From CADEED01 sp963842515 (lineage in GTDB: Bacteria > Pseudomonadota > Gammaproteobacteria > Steroidobacterales > Steroidobacteraceae): a DNA stretch of 64,000 nt. Positions within the stretch are counted from its first letter, which is position 1. Every line of letters begins with the position of its first letter. A program made the position numbers and the translations under genes. The notes under the pieces are model-generated. The model saw only the letters and a list, made by a program, of their open reading frames with translations, made no database searches and was not told the origin of the DNA. Shown in pieces: positions 51,410 through 59,868 of the stretch. The DNA lies in NCBI GenBank assembly GCA_963842515.1, contig CAWJGO010000002.1:1426001-1490000 (forward strand). The letters run 5' to 3'.

Positions 51410-52132
51410 CTATTTGATGCCGTAATCCACGGTGACCACGACCCGGGCAATCTTGTCGACCGTGGTCTTGTCATAGGTGCCGCCCCAGTCGCTGACGTCG
51501 GCGTTGGCACTGGCGGGCAGGATGTAGAACGCGCCCTGCGAGGCCGAGCGCATCGAGCCCACTTTCACGTCACCGTTCTTCGCGAATTCCTCGGCGCGCG
51601 CGTGCGAATTGCGCATGGCCGCGCCGATGAGCGACATCTTCACCTCTTCGAGGTTCGACACGAGAAACTGTGGCTCACCGTAGGCGACCGGGTGTCCTTC
51701 CGCCTCGAACTGCACGATGGCCTTGGCCGCGGCGATGATCCTGGCGATGTCGGTGGTGTTGATGGTGACTGACTGACGCGTCACGTGGCCGTTCTGCACC
51801 GAGCGCATGTTGCCGGTGGCAGTTTCCACCTGGTCGTAGTTAGGTTCCGCCGATTCGTTGGACTCGGCGACCGCCGCCTTGTCGAAACCGGCCGTGGCCA
51901 GGAACTGGTCGAGCGCCGGCCGTTCCTTGCGCAGTTTTCCCAGCGCCTCGCCGATAGTGGCTCCCTTGACCTGCAGGCGGATGGTCCATTCCGCGCGATC
52001 GGCCTTGATGGGTTTCTCGGCCAGCCCCTTGACGGAGATGGTCTCCCGCCCGCCGCCGACCTGTTTGACCTGGTACCCCAGGATGGCGGCGGCGATGATC
52101 AGCGCGATCGAGAAAATGACGGTGCGGATCAT
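51410..52132 (-). CDS. SIMPL domain protein (DUF541)
   Basis: 240 residues from the ATG at 52132 with GAGGTCG upstream; an N-terminal signal anchor (about 5-22) exports it. The SIMPL domain covers about 30-235 (ISVKGLAEKPIKADRAEWTIRLQVKGAT, SVTINTTDIARIIAAAKAI, MRNSHARAEEFAKNG). The family is periplasmic or membrane-associated and linked to stress tolerance without a defined reaction. Divergent from the DUF2721 gene. Confidence 0.88.
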   Translation of the reverse strand: MIRTVIFSIALIIAAAILGYQVKQVGGGRETISVKGLAEKPIKADRAEWTIRLQVKGATIGEALGKLRKERPALDQFLATAGFDKAAVAESNESAEPNYDQVETATGNMRSVQNGHVTRQSVTINTTDIARIIAAAKAIVQFEAEGHPVAYGEPQFLVSNLEEVKMSLIGAAMRNSHARAEEFAKNGDVKVGSMRSASQGAFYILPASANADVSDWGGTYDKTTVDKIARVVVTVDYGIK

Positions 52133-52223
52133 CTGGCGACCTCTTATTTGCAACGGCATGGGATGCGACCGCCGGCCTCGCCACAAGTTCAAGACAGGTC
52201 CGTTTGTGGCAGACTTCCGCCCC

Positions 52224-52682
52224 ATGACCGGCGTCGACCTTCAAACCGAAAACGTCGCCCACCTCATCCAGCTCGCGCTGGGTCCGGTGTTTCTCATTTC
52301 AGGCGTGGGCATCACGCTCAGCATGCTGACCACTCGCCTTTCGCGCATCGTCGATCGCGCACGGACCCTCGAAGACAAGCGCGAGGAAACTGTCGCTCAT
52401 GAAAAGCTCAAGCGCATCGATCGTGACCTGCGCGTCATCCTGAGGCGCGCGCGCTACATCAACAGCGCCATTGCACTGGGCACTACCTCGGCGCTGCTTA
52501 CCGCGCTGGTGGTAACGCTGTTGTTCGCCAGCGAGTTCACGCCCATGAGCGTGGGCGGGATCATCGCCATCATGTTCGTATCGTCGATGGTGTGTCTATC
52601 CACCGCGTTCCTCATGTTCCTCATCGAGGTGCGCATCGCCACCAAGGCACTGCGCATCGGCGTCCACAAACACGACCTATGA
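52224..52682 (+). CDS. DUF2721 membrane protein
   Basis: 152 residues from the ATG at 52224; the upstream part of the open frame is the shadow of the SIMPL gene. Three membrane segments (about 17-37, 85-108 and 115-140), with the DUF2721 signature LGPVFLISGVGITLSMLTTRLSRIVDRAR near the N-terminus and a basic cytoplasmic helix between segments 1 and 2. Function unknown. Its stop overlaps the next start by ATGA, implying translational coupling to the cyclophilin gene. Confidence 0.85.
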   Translation: MTGVDLQTENVAHLIQLALGPVFLISGVGITLSMLTTRLSRIVDRARTLEDKREETVAHEKLKRIDRDLRVILRRARYINSAIALGTTSALLTALVVTLLFASEFTPMSVGGIIAIMFVSSMVCLSTAFLMFLIEVRIATKALRIGVHKHDL

Positions 52683-53707
52683 TGCGCCACTGCCTGATCA
52701 CGATTGCCTGTCTCGCCACCGCTGGCGTTGCCGGCGCCATTGGACCGGACGATCGCGACAAGCCGCTGACGACAGAGCAGGTGATGAAGACCGCGAAGAC
52801 GGAAGATTGGCGCCGGCCAGATCCCGCCAACACTCTATATATTGAGCTGGCAAGCGGCCGCGTGATCATCGAACTCGCACCCAGGTTCGCGCCGCTGCAC
52901 GTCGCCAACATCAAGCGGCTCGTGACGCAGAAATATTTCGACGGCCTCGGCGTGATCCGCGTGCAAGACAATTATGTCGTGCAGTGGGGCGACGGCGAAA
53001 AGCTGCCGCCGAACGAGCATGCGGTTCGCAAGCTCGCCGATGAGACCGTGATCCCGTGGGGCAACGGGCTGCCGCTGATCAAACTACCCGACCCGGATGG
53101 CTACGCACCCGAGACCGGATGGATCGATGGCTTCCCGGCCGGCGTCGAGCGCAGGCCGTCGGGTCAGGCGTGGATCGCCCACTGTTACGGCGTCGTCGGT
53201 GTGGGACGGGGCGACTGGCCGGACACCGGCAGCGGTGCCGAACTTTACGCGGTGATCGGCCAGGCGCCGCGCCACCTCGATCGCAACATCGTCACGGTCG
53301 GCCGCGTCTTGCGCGGCATCGAGCTGATGACGTCGCTGCCGCGCGGTACCGGCGCGATGGGTTTCTATGAGAGACCGGAACAGCGGACACCCATCAAATC
53401 CATCCGCCTGGCCGCCGACGTGCCCGCCGCCGAGCGCACCACCATCGAAATCTTGCGCACCGATACGCCACTGTTCACTCGCTACGTCGAATCCCGGCGC
53501 AATCGCCGTGAGGCCTGGTTCGTACGACCCGCCGGTCACACTGACGTGTGCAACATCAACATTCCCGTTCGCGACGTCCCTGCCCCTGTCCGCGACGCCC
53601 CCACCTCCCTCCCTAGCAAGCGCGGCGACCGCCTGCCGGAGCCACCGCGGCGGCGCAGCGTGTGGCAATGCGACTTCGGGGCACGCAACAAGGCGGCGTG
53701 TTTGTAG
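52679..53707 (+). CDS. Secreted cyclophilin-type peptidyl-prolyl isomerase
   Basis: 342 residues from the ATG at 52679 overlapping the DUF2721 stop. A signal peptide (about 1-20) is followed by the cyclophilin barrel (about 50-250): LASGRVIIELAPRFAPLHVANIKRLVTQKYFDGLGVIRVQDNYVVQWGD, and later GSGAELYAVIGQAPRHLDRN. The usual FHR reads VIRV and other catalytic positions differ, so activity could be weak. A C-terminal extension (about 270-342) ends with WQCDFGARNKAAC and is not cyclophilin; it is Arg/Pro-rich and contains three Cys. Likely a periplasmic fold-helper or binding protein. Confidence 0.85.
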   Translation: MMRHCLITIACLATAGVAGAIGPDDRDKPLTTEQVMKTAKTEDWRRPDPANTLYIELASGRVIIELAPRFAPLHVANIKRLVTQKYFDGLGVIRVQDNYVVQWGDGEKLPPNEHAVRKLADETVIPWGNGLPLIKLPDPDGYAPETGWIDGFPAGVERRPSGQAWIAHCYGVVGVGRGDWPDTGSGAELYAVIGQAPRHLDRNIVTVGRVLRGIELMTSLPRGTGAMGFYERPEQRTPIKSIRLAADVPAAERTTIEILRTDTPLFTRYVESRRNRREAWFVRPAGHTDVCNINIPVRDVPAPVRDAPTSLPSKRGDRLPEPPRRRSVWQCDFGARNKAACL

Positions 53708-53786
53708 ACCATGGGGCCCCCAATGCTGGCGGGTTGGGGCAGCCACTTCCTCGCACAGCCTCCCCGTTTGCTGCCAGAATTCCCCC

Positions 53787-54509
53787 ATGGGACGCATTTT
53801 CGAAGTACGCAAGCACACGATGTTCGCGCGCTGGGACCGCATGGCCAAGCAGTTCGCGCGCATTTCCAAAGACATCAACATGGCCGTCAAGGCCGGCGGC
53901 GCCGATCCGAATTCGAACCCGGCGTTGCGGCGTGCGATACAGAACAGCCGCAACCTCAACATGCCGAAGGACAAGGTTGAGGCTGCCATCAAGCGCGCGG
54001 CGGGCAAGGATGCGACCGCCTACGAACAGATCATCTATGAAGGTTATGCGCCGCACGGCGTCGCGGTCATCGTCGAAGCCGCCACCGATAACCCGACTCG
54101 TACCGTGGCGCAGGTGCGCGCCATCTTCTCCAAGGGCGCCGGCAACCTCGGCAGCACCGGCAGCGTCGCGTTCCAGTTCCGCAAGATGGGCGTGTTCCGC
54201 CTGAGTCCGGAGGGCATCGATCACGACGACCTCGAGTTGTATCTCATGGATCACGGCCTCGACGAAATGGGCGATAGTGTCGGCGAGAAGGGCGAGCCGC
54301 AGATCGTGGCACGCTGCGAATTCACGGAGTTCGGCCACATGCAGGACGCGCTCGAGAAGCGCGGTATCCACCCGCTGCTGGCGGCGCACGAGTACATCTG
54401 CACCACGCCGATCGAACTACCCGAAGCGCAGGCCACCGAAGTGCTGCAGCTCATCGACACTCTCGAGCAGAACGACGACGTGCAGCACGTCTACCATTCG
54501 CTGGTCTGA
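53787..54509 (+). CDS. YebC/PmpR family DNA-binding regulator
   Basis: 240 residues from the ATG at 53787. YebC family: an N-terminal helical domain (MAKQFARISKDINMAVKAGGADPNSNPALRRAIQNSRNLNMPKDKVEAAIKRA), then YEGYAPHGVAVIVEAATDNPTRT and SVAFQF. Some YebC-family proteins act in translation of proline-rich stretches and others as regulators (PmpR). It starts MGRIFEVRKHTMFARWDRM rather than the more common MAGHSKW, the YeeN-like branch. A nitroreductase gene follows 4 bases later. Confidence 0.92.
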   Translation: MGRIFEVRKHTMFARWDRMAKQFARISKDINMAVKAGGADPNSNPALRRAIQNSRNLNMPKDKVEAAIKRAAGKDATAYEQIIYEGYAPHGVAVIVEAATDNPTRTVAQVRAIFSKGAGNLGSTGSVAFQFRKMGVFRLSPEGIDHDDLELYLMDHGLDEMGDSVGEKGEPQIVARCEFTEFGHMQDALEKRGIHPLLAAHEYICTTPIELPEAQATEVLQLIDTLEQNDDVQHVYHSLV

Positions 54510-54513
54510 CGGC

Positions 54514-55077
54514 GTGGACACCATCGAAGCGCTGAACACGCGCGCCACTGCCAAGACCTACGGGCAAACCGCGCCTTCCAGGGAACATCTCGCCATCGTG
54601 CTGCAGGCCGCGGTGCGCGCGCCCGATCACGGACGGCTGCGCCCGTGGCGTTTCATGCTCATCGAAGGCGGCCAGCGGCGCAAGCTCGGTGAATTGCTGG
54701 CGGCGTCCGCGTTGCGCCGCATTCCCGGCCTGAGCGCCGGCGACCTGCAACGCGAGCGCGACAAGGCGCAGCGCGCGCCGCTCGTCATCGTCGTCGCCTG
54801 CCGCATCGTGCCCGGCACCAAGATTCCCGCGATCGAGCAGATCCTCGCCGCGGGGGCGGCGGCGCAGAACATCCTGCTGGCGCTGCATGCGCTGGGCTAC
54901 GCCGCGGCGTGGAAAACCGGTGAAGCGGCATACGACACCGAAGTGAAGAAAGCGTTGGGCTTCGCCGCCGACGATCACGTCGTCGGATTCATCTACACCG
55001 GCGGCGGCGCCGATGCCACGTTCGCAACCGGCAAGGCCGCGAACGTCCAGGATGCGATGCTCGCCTTCCCCGATTAG
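54514..55077 (+). CDS. Nitroreductase family protein, YdjA-like
   Basis: 187 residues from a GTG at 54514. FMN-dependent nitroreductase fold: NTRATAKTY near the N-terminus, AAVRAPDHGRLRPWRF for FMN contacts, AQNILLALHALGYAAAWKTG and FIYTGG at the end. Size and the DHGRLRPWRF motif match YdjA/TdsD. It uses NAD(P)H to reduce nitro compounds or quinones; natural substrate unknown. Four bases after the YebC-family gene, so co-transcribed. It converges on the monooxygenase-like gene. Confidence 0.88.
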   Translation: MDTIEALNTRATAKTYGQTAPSREHLAIVLQAAVRAPDHGRLRPWRFMLIEGGQRRKLGELLAASALRRIPGLSAGDLQRERDKAQRAPLVIVVACRIVPGTKIPAIEQILAAGAAAQNILLALHALGYAAAWKTGEAAYDTEVKKALGFAADDHVVGFIYTGGGADATFATGKAANVQDAMLAFPD

Positions 55078-55109
55078 CTAGCCGCGTTCACCCGGAACCT
55101 GCGGCAGCT

Positions 55110-55409
55110 TCACTCGAGCACCCGAAAGTGTCGCGCCCGCAAGTCATATTCGATCATCATGTCGCGCACCTTCGGCGGAACCACCGCTACCTCCGCGTCC
55201 GCTCCCGAAAATGCATGAATGGCCGCCAGCGATTCCCATTGGGTAATGACGATGAATTCAACGCCCGCCGCTTGCTCACGGCGATGAATGGTTGCGCCGA
55301 GGCAGCCCGGCAATTTCCTGATCCCGGGAAAGGTCTCATTGCGAAGGTGGGACACGTAATCATCGGCGCGTTCGGTTCGTGCCAGCGCGCGCCAGTGACG
55401 GGAAATCAT
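55110..55409 (-). CDS. Antibiotic biosynthesis monooxygenase (ABM) domain protein
   Basis: 99 residues, a single ABM/dimeric alpha-beta barrel: RHWRALARTERADDYVSHLRNETFPGIRKLPGC at the start, HRREQAAGVEFIVITQWES in the middle. These small proteins form dimers and range from quinol monooxygenases to heme-degrading enzymes; this one cannot be placed further. It lies 20 bases after liuD on the same strand, so it may end that operon. Confidence 0.82.
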   Translation of the reverse strand: MISRHWRALARTERADDYVSHLRNETFPGIRKLPGCLGATIHRREQAAGVEFIVITQWESLAAIHAFSGADAEVAVVPPKVRDMMIEYDLRARHFRVLE

Positions 55410-55429
55410 GGGTTATTTCTCCTCGAATC

Positions 55430-57394
55430 TCATGCCAGTCTGAGCAGTTCGACGCCTTCCTTCATCTGCTCGCCCACTTTACAGAGGATTCGCTCGACCT
55501 TCCCGGCGGAAGGGGCGGTCACCGTGTGCTCCATCTTCATGGCTTCCATCACGATGAGCGGCGCGCCGCGCGTGACGTCCTCCCCTTCCTTGACGAGGAT
55601 GGCAATGACGCGGCCCGGCATCGGAGCGGTGAGGCCACCGTGACGGTCCGCGGCTTCGTCGGTGGGTAGATAGGGATCGATCCATTCGAAGACGTAGTGC
55701 AGTCCGTCGAGGAACAAGTGCGTGACGTTGCCGAGAGTGCGGGCGCGCGCGCTGATCTTTGTTTCGCCCACGCTGGCCACCAATTTTCCATCCCGACGCA
55801 GGTGGCCGGAAACGTCGTGGGCCGCGCCTTGCGTGTCGACGCGCACACCGCCCTCACGAAAGGACACTCGAACTGCGGCCACGGAATCTCCGCAGCGGAA
55901 TTTCCAATGCTGCTGCCCACGCTCGCCGAGGCGCCATCCGCCGGTCTGCTGCCAGGGCGAGTCCTCGATTGCCGGCGGCGCGCGATGCCATGTCAGTGCG
56001 AGCACCGCCAGGTCCCAGGCGACGCGCGGCGCCGGCGCCCGCGCCGCGAACAGGTGAGCCCGTTCGCGCTCGATGAGCGCTGTATCGAGCCGCGCCTCGA
56101 CGAACGACGGCGCGCTCATCAGCCGGCCGAGGAACTCGACATTGGTCGACACGCCCACGACTTCGTATTGCGCGAGCGCGTCGCGCATCTTCCCCACCGC
56201 CTGCGCACGCGTTCCGCCATGAACGATGAGCTTGGCGATCATCGGATCGTAGAACGGCGAGATTTCGTCGCCCTGCCGAACGCCGGTGTCGATGCGCACG
56301 TCGACGCCGGGCACCGGCGTCGCCAGGTGCACGAGCTTGCCGATCGACGGCAGGAAATCGCGCGCCGGGTCTTCGGCGTAAATGCGCGCCTCGATGGCAT
56401 GCCCGTCAATCGAAAGCTCGCTCTGCTTGCGCGGCAATGGCAAACCGGACGCTACCAGCAGCTGCCACTCCACCAGGTCGAGTCCCGTGATCATCTCGGT
56501 GACCGGATGCTCGACCTGCAGGCGCGTATTCATCTCCATGAAATAGAACCCACCGTCGTCGACGATGAACTCCACCGTGCCGGCGCCGCTGTACTTGACC
56601 GCGCGCGCCGCGGCCACCGCGGCCTCGCCCATCTGGCGGCGCCGATCCGGCGTCATGCCGGGCGCGGGCGCTTCCTCGATGACCTTCTGGTGGCGCCGCT
56701 GCACCGAGCAATCCCGTTCGAATAGATAGATGGCGTTGCCGTGATTGTCACCAAATACCTGCACTTCGATGTGCCGCGCAGTGGTGAGATATTTCTCCAC
56801 CAGCACCCGATCGTCCTTGAAGCTGGCCTCGGCTTCGCGCTGACAGCCCGCCAGCGCGCCCGCGAACGCGGCGGCGCTGTCGACTCGACGCATACCCTTG
56901 CCGCCGCCGCCGGCCACTGCCTTGATGAGCACGGGAAAGCCGATGCGTTCGGCCTCTTTCAATAGATAGTCGGCCTCCTGGCGCGCGCCGTGGTAGCCGG
57001 GCGTGAGCGGAACGCCTGCCTTCTCCATGAGCGCCTTGGCCGCGGATTTCCCGCCCATGGCGGCGATGGACTCGGGTGAAGGTCCCACGAACACGATGCC
57101 GGCATGCGCGCAGGCGGCGGCGAACTGCGCGTTTTCGGAAAGGAATCCATAGCCCGGATGTATGGCATCGGCGCCCGTGCTGCGCGCGGCTTCCAGGATG
57201 ACATCACCGCGCAGGTAGCTCTCCTGCGGTCGCGAACCACCGATGTGCACGGCCTCGTCACAGGCCGCGACATGCGCGGACTGCGCATCGGCGTCGGAAA
57301 AGACCGCAACGGTACGAACTCCCAGACGGCGCGCGGTGCGCGCCACGCGGCAGGCGATTTCACCGCGGTTCGCGATCAGCAGTTTGGCGAACAC
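55430..57394 (-). CDS. liuD: Methylcrotonyl-CoA carboxylase biotin subunit
   Basis: 654 residues from a GTG at 57394, 4 bases after the liuC stop, where the biotin carboxylase N-terminus begins (FAKLLIANRGEIACRVARTARRLG). Biotin carboxylase domain about 1-445 (VAGGGGKGMR, FMEMNTRLQVEHPVTE), a linker region, and a biotinyl domain with MEAMKMEH (Lys620 would carry biotin). In the Liu pathway it carboxylates biotin, then LiuB transfers CO2 to 3-methylcrotonyl-CoA. A geranyl- or propionyl-CoA carboxylase is possible from sequence alone; the neighbours favour methylcrotonyl-CoA. Confidence 0.92.
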   Translation of the reverse strand: MFAKLLIANRGEIACRVARTARRLGVRTVAVFSDADAQSAHVAACDEAVHIGGSRPQESYLRGDVILEAARSTGADAIHPGYGFLSENAQFAAACAHAGIVFVGPSPESIAAMGGKSAAKALMEKAGVPLTPGYHGARQEADYLLKEAERIGFPVLIKAVAGGGGKGMRRVDSAAAFAGALAGCQREAEASFKDDRVLVEKYLTTARHIEVQVFGDNHGNAIYLFERDCSVQRRHQKVIEEAPAPGMTPDRRRQMGEAAVAAARAVKYSGAGTVEFIVDDGGFYFMEMNTRLQVEHPVTEMITGLDLVEWQLLVASGLPLPRKQSELSIDGHAIEARIYAEDPARDFLPSIGKLVHLATPVPGVDVRIDTGVRQGDEISPFYDPMIAKLIVHGGTRAQAVGKMRDALAQYEVVGVSTNVEFLGRLMSAPSFVEARLDTALIERERAHLFAARAPAPRVAWDLAVLALTWHRAPPAIEDSPWQQTGGWRLGERGQQHWKFRCGDSVAAVRVSFREGGVRVDTQGAAHDVSGHLRRDGKLVASVGETKISARARTLGNVTHLFLDGLHYVFEWIDPYLPTDEAADRHGGLTAPMPGRVIAILVKEGEDVTRGAPLIVMEAMKMEHTVTAPSAGKVERILCKVGEQMKEGVELLRLA

Positions 57395-57398
57395 CGCG

Positions 57399-58193
57399 CT
57401 ACTTCTTCGGCGCCCACCGTGGGGCGCGCTTTTCGAGGAAGGCGGCAATGCCCTCGCGGCCCTCGGGCGCCACTCGCGCATCGGCGATGCATTTGGCAGT
57501 CGCCGCCAGCAGCACGTCGTCCATGGGCGCTTCGACCACGTCCGCCAGCAGACGCTTGGAGGCGGCCAGCGCCGCCGGACTTGCGGCCAGCAAGTGGTGC
57601 ACGAGGCGCTCGACCTCGCGATCGAGGCCGTCGGCCAGGGTGACTTCGTGCACCAGGCCCAGCGCGCGCGCCTGCACAGCAGGGAATTTCTCGGCAGTGA
57701 GCATGTAACGCGCCGCCTGACGCGCGCCCATGGCGCGCACCAGGTGCGGAGAGATGGTGGCGGCCACGATGCCCAGTTTGACCTCGGACAGCGCGAAGCT
57801 CGCCGCTTCGGCGGCGACCACCAGGTCGCAGGCGGCCGCCAGGCCCACGCCACCGCCAAACGCGTCACCCTGCACGCGCGCAATCACCGGTCTCGAGCAG
57901 GAATGCACGGCGGCAAACATGCGGGCGACTTTCAAGGCGTCGGCGTGGTTCTCGGCGTGACCGAAGGCGGCCATCGAGCGCATCCAGTTGAGATCCGCAC
58001 CGGCGCAGAACACCGGCCCGCGCGCCGCGATCACGACCACGCGTGTTTCGCGCGAGGCTTCGATCTCGGCAAAGGCGGCGGCAATCTCTGCGATCAACGA
58101 GTCGTTGAAGGCATTGCGTACCTCCGGACGATTCAGCCATAACCAGCGCGTGGCGCCGCGCTGTTCGACCTCGATGTGCTGGTAGTCAGTCAT
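57399..58193 (-). CDS. liuC: Enoyl-CoA hydratase family protein, methylglutaconyl-CoA hydratase candidate
   Basis: 264 residues of crotonase fold. WLNRPEVRNAFNDSLI, the oxyanion-hole segment ARGPVFCAGADLNWMRSMA, and VQGDAFGGGVGLAAACDLVVA with both hallmarks of the active site. In leucine degradation it hydrates 3-methylglutaconyl-CoA to HMG-CoA. It sits between liuB (3-base gap) and liuD (4-base gap) in a leftward operon, which supports this role. HMG-CoA lyase, the next enzyme, is not in the window. Confidence 0.9.
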   Translation of the reverse strand: MTDYQHIEVEQRGATRWLWLNRPEVRNAFNDSLIAEIAAAFAEIEASRETRVVVIAARGPVFCAGADLNWMRSMAAFGHAENHADALKVARMFAAVHSCSRPVIARVQGDAFGGGVGLAAACDLVVAAEAASFALSEVKLGIVAATISPHLVRAMGARQAARYMLTAEKFPAVQARALGLVHEVTLADGLDREVERLVHHLLAASPAALAASKRLLADVVEAPMDDVLLAATAKCIADARVAPEGREGIAAFLEKRAPRWAPKK

Positions 58194-58196
58194 GCG

Positions 58197-59810
58197 TCAC
58201 ATGCGGAACACGCCGAAGCGCGTCTCTGGAATCGGCTGGCGAAGCGCCACACCGAGCCCCAACGCGAGGCACATGCGCGTGTCGGCGGGATCGATGACGC
58301 CGTCGTCCCAGAGCCGCGCCGTGGCGTAGTACGGATTGCCCTGCGTTTCATATTGCGCGCGAATCGGCGCCTTGAAAGCCGCCTCTTCTTCGGCGCTCCA
58401 CGCGCCGCCCTTCGCCTCGATGGCATCACGGCGGACCGTGGCCAGCACATTGGCCGCCTGGTCGCCGCCCATGACGCTGATGCGAGAATTCGGCCAGGTC
58501 CAGAGGAACCGCGGCGCGTAGGCACGGCCGCACATGCCGTAGTTTCCGGCGCCGAAACTCCCACCAACGATCACGGTGAACTTCGGCACGCGCGCGCACG
58601 CTACCGCGGTGACCATCTTGGCGCCATGACGGGCGATGCCTTCGTTCTCATATTTCTTGCCGACCATGAAGCCGGTGATGTTCTGCAGGAACACCAGCGG
58701 CACGCGCCGCTGGCAACACAGCTCGATGAAGTGTGCGCCCTTCTGGGCGGACTCGGAAAAAAGAATACCGTTGTTAGCCAGTATCCCGACCGACATCCCG
58801 TGAATGCGCGCGAATCCCGTGACCAGCGTGGTACCGAAGCGTGCCTTCCATTCATCGAAGTCGCTGCCATCGATGATGCGCGCAATGATCTCGCGCGCAT
58901 CGTAGGGTTTGCGGGTGTCCGCAGGAATGAGCCCATAGATGTCTTCGGCCGCATATTTCGGCTCTTCGAAATCGGCCGCTGCAGGTGCCGCGTTCGTCTG
59001 CGGGTCGGCCGGCAGACCGCCGATGATGCGCCGCGCGATGCCGAGTGCGTGGCTGTCGTTCTCGGCGAGGTGGTCCACCACGCCCGAGATTCTGGCGTGT
59101 ACCTCACCACCGCCGAGCTCCTCGGCAGTCACCACTTCGCCGGTGGCGGCTTTCACCAGCGGCGGACCGCCGAGAAAAATCGTGCCCTGGTTGCGAACGA
59201 TGATGGATTCATCACTCATTGCTGGCACATAGGCACCGCCCGCGGTGCAGGAGCCCATGACCACGGCGACCTGCGCAATGGCGGCGGCCGACATGTTGGC
59301 CTGGTTGAAGAAGATGCGGCCGAAATGGTCGGCGTCGGGGAAGACTTCGTCCTGGCTCGGCAGGTGCGCCCCGCCCGAATCCACGAGATAGACGCAAGGC
59401 AGGCGGTTCTCTTCCGCGACGCGTTGCGCGCGCAGGTGTTTCTTGATGGAAATGGGGTAGTAGGTGCCGCCCTTCACCGTGGGGTCGTTGCAGACCACCA
59501 CACACTCGCGGCCGGCGACGCGTCCGATGCCGGTGATGATGCCGGCGCCGGGTGACTCATCGCCATACATGCCGAAAGCCGCCAGCGGCGAGAGCTCGAG
59601 GAACGGCGCACCCGGATCGAGCAGCATTTCCACGCGATCGCGGGGCAGCAATTTGCCGCGGGCCACGTGTTTGGCGCGCGCCGCCTCGCCGCCGCCCAGC
59701 GCGACCTTTGCCTGGCGGGAGCGCAACTCTGCCACCAGGGGCTGCATGACGGCCTCGTTGGCGGCGAATTCAGCACTTTTCCTATCGACTTTGGATTCGA
59801 GCAGCGGCAT
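58197..59810 (-). CDS. liuB: Methylcrotonyl-CoA carboxylase carboxyltransferase subunit
   Basis: 537 residues from the ATG at 59810; a frame start 13 codons further would cross the operator. Carboxyltransferase beta type: LLPRDRVEMLLDPGAPFLELSPLAAFGMYGDESPGAGIITGIGRV, YLVDSGGAHLPSQDEVFPD, and in the second half VFLQNITGFMVGKKYENEGIARHGAKMV and SFGAGNYGMCGRAY. It transfers CO2 from biotin on LiuD to 3-methylcrotonyl-CoA. First gene of the leftward liuBCD operon, divergent from liuA with a 58-base gap. Confidence 0.94.
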   Translation of the reverse strand: MPLLESKVDRKSAEFAANEAVMQPLVAELRSRQAKVALGGGEAARAKHVARGKLLPRDRVEMLLDPGAPFLELSPLAAFGMYGDESPGAGIITGIGRVAGRECVVVCNDPTVKGGTYYPISIKKHLRAQRVAEENRLPCVYLVDSGGAHLPSQDEVFPDADHFGRIFFNQANMSAAAIAQVAVVMGSCTAGGAYVPAMSDESIIVRNQGTIFLGGPPLVKAATGEVVTAEELGGGEVHARISGVVDHLAENDSHALGIARRIIGGLPADPQTNAAPAAADFEEPKYAAEDIYGLIPADTRKPYDAREIIARIIDGSDFDEWKARFGTTLVTGFARIHGMSVGILANNGILFSESAQKGAHFIELCCQRRVPLVFLQNITGFMVGKKYENEGIARHGAKMVTAVACARVPKFTVIVGGSFGAGNYGMCGRAYAPRFLWTWPNSRISVMGGDQAANVLATVRRDAIEAKGGAWSAEEEAAFKAPIRAQYETQGNPYYATARLWDDGVIDPADTRMCLALGLGVALRQPIPETRFGVFRM

Positions 59811-59811
59811 G

Positions 59812-59824
59812 ATTGTCGGACAAT
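59812..59824. promoter_or_regulatory. Candidate GntR/FadR-type operator between liuB and liuA
   Basis: ATTGTCGGACAAT is palindromic apart from the central base. TTGT-CGG-ACAA fits the FadR-subfamily consensus TNGT-N3-ACNA. It begins 1 base upstream of the liuB start and 57 bases upstream of liuA, in the only gap of the divergent cluster. The likely binder is the GntR protein encoded after liuA; that pairing is inference. Confidence 0.6.
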
Positions 59825-59868
59825 AGTACAACCTGACATTTGAAGGCAAGCGTCATGAGCACCCCAAG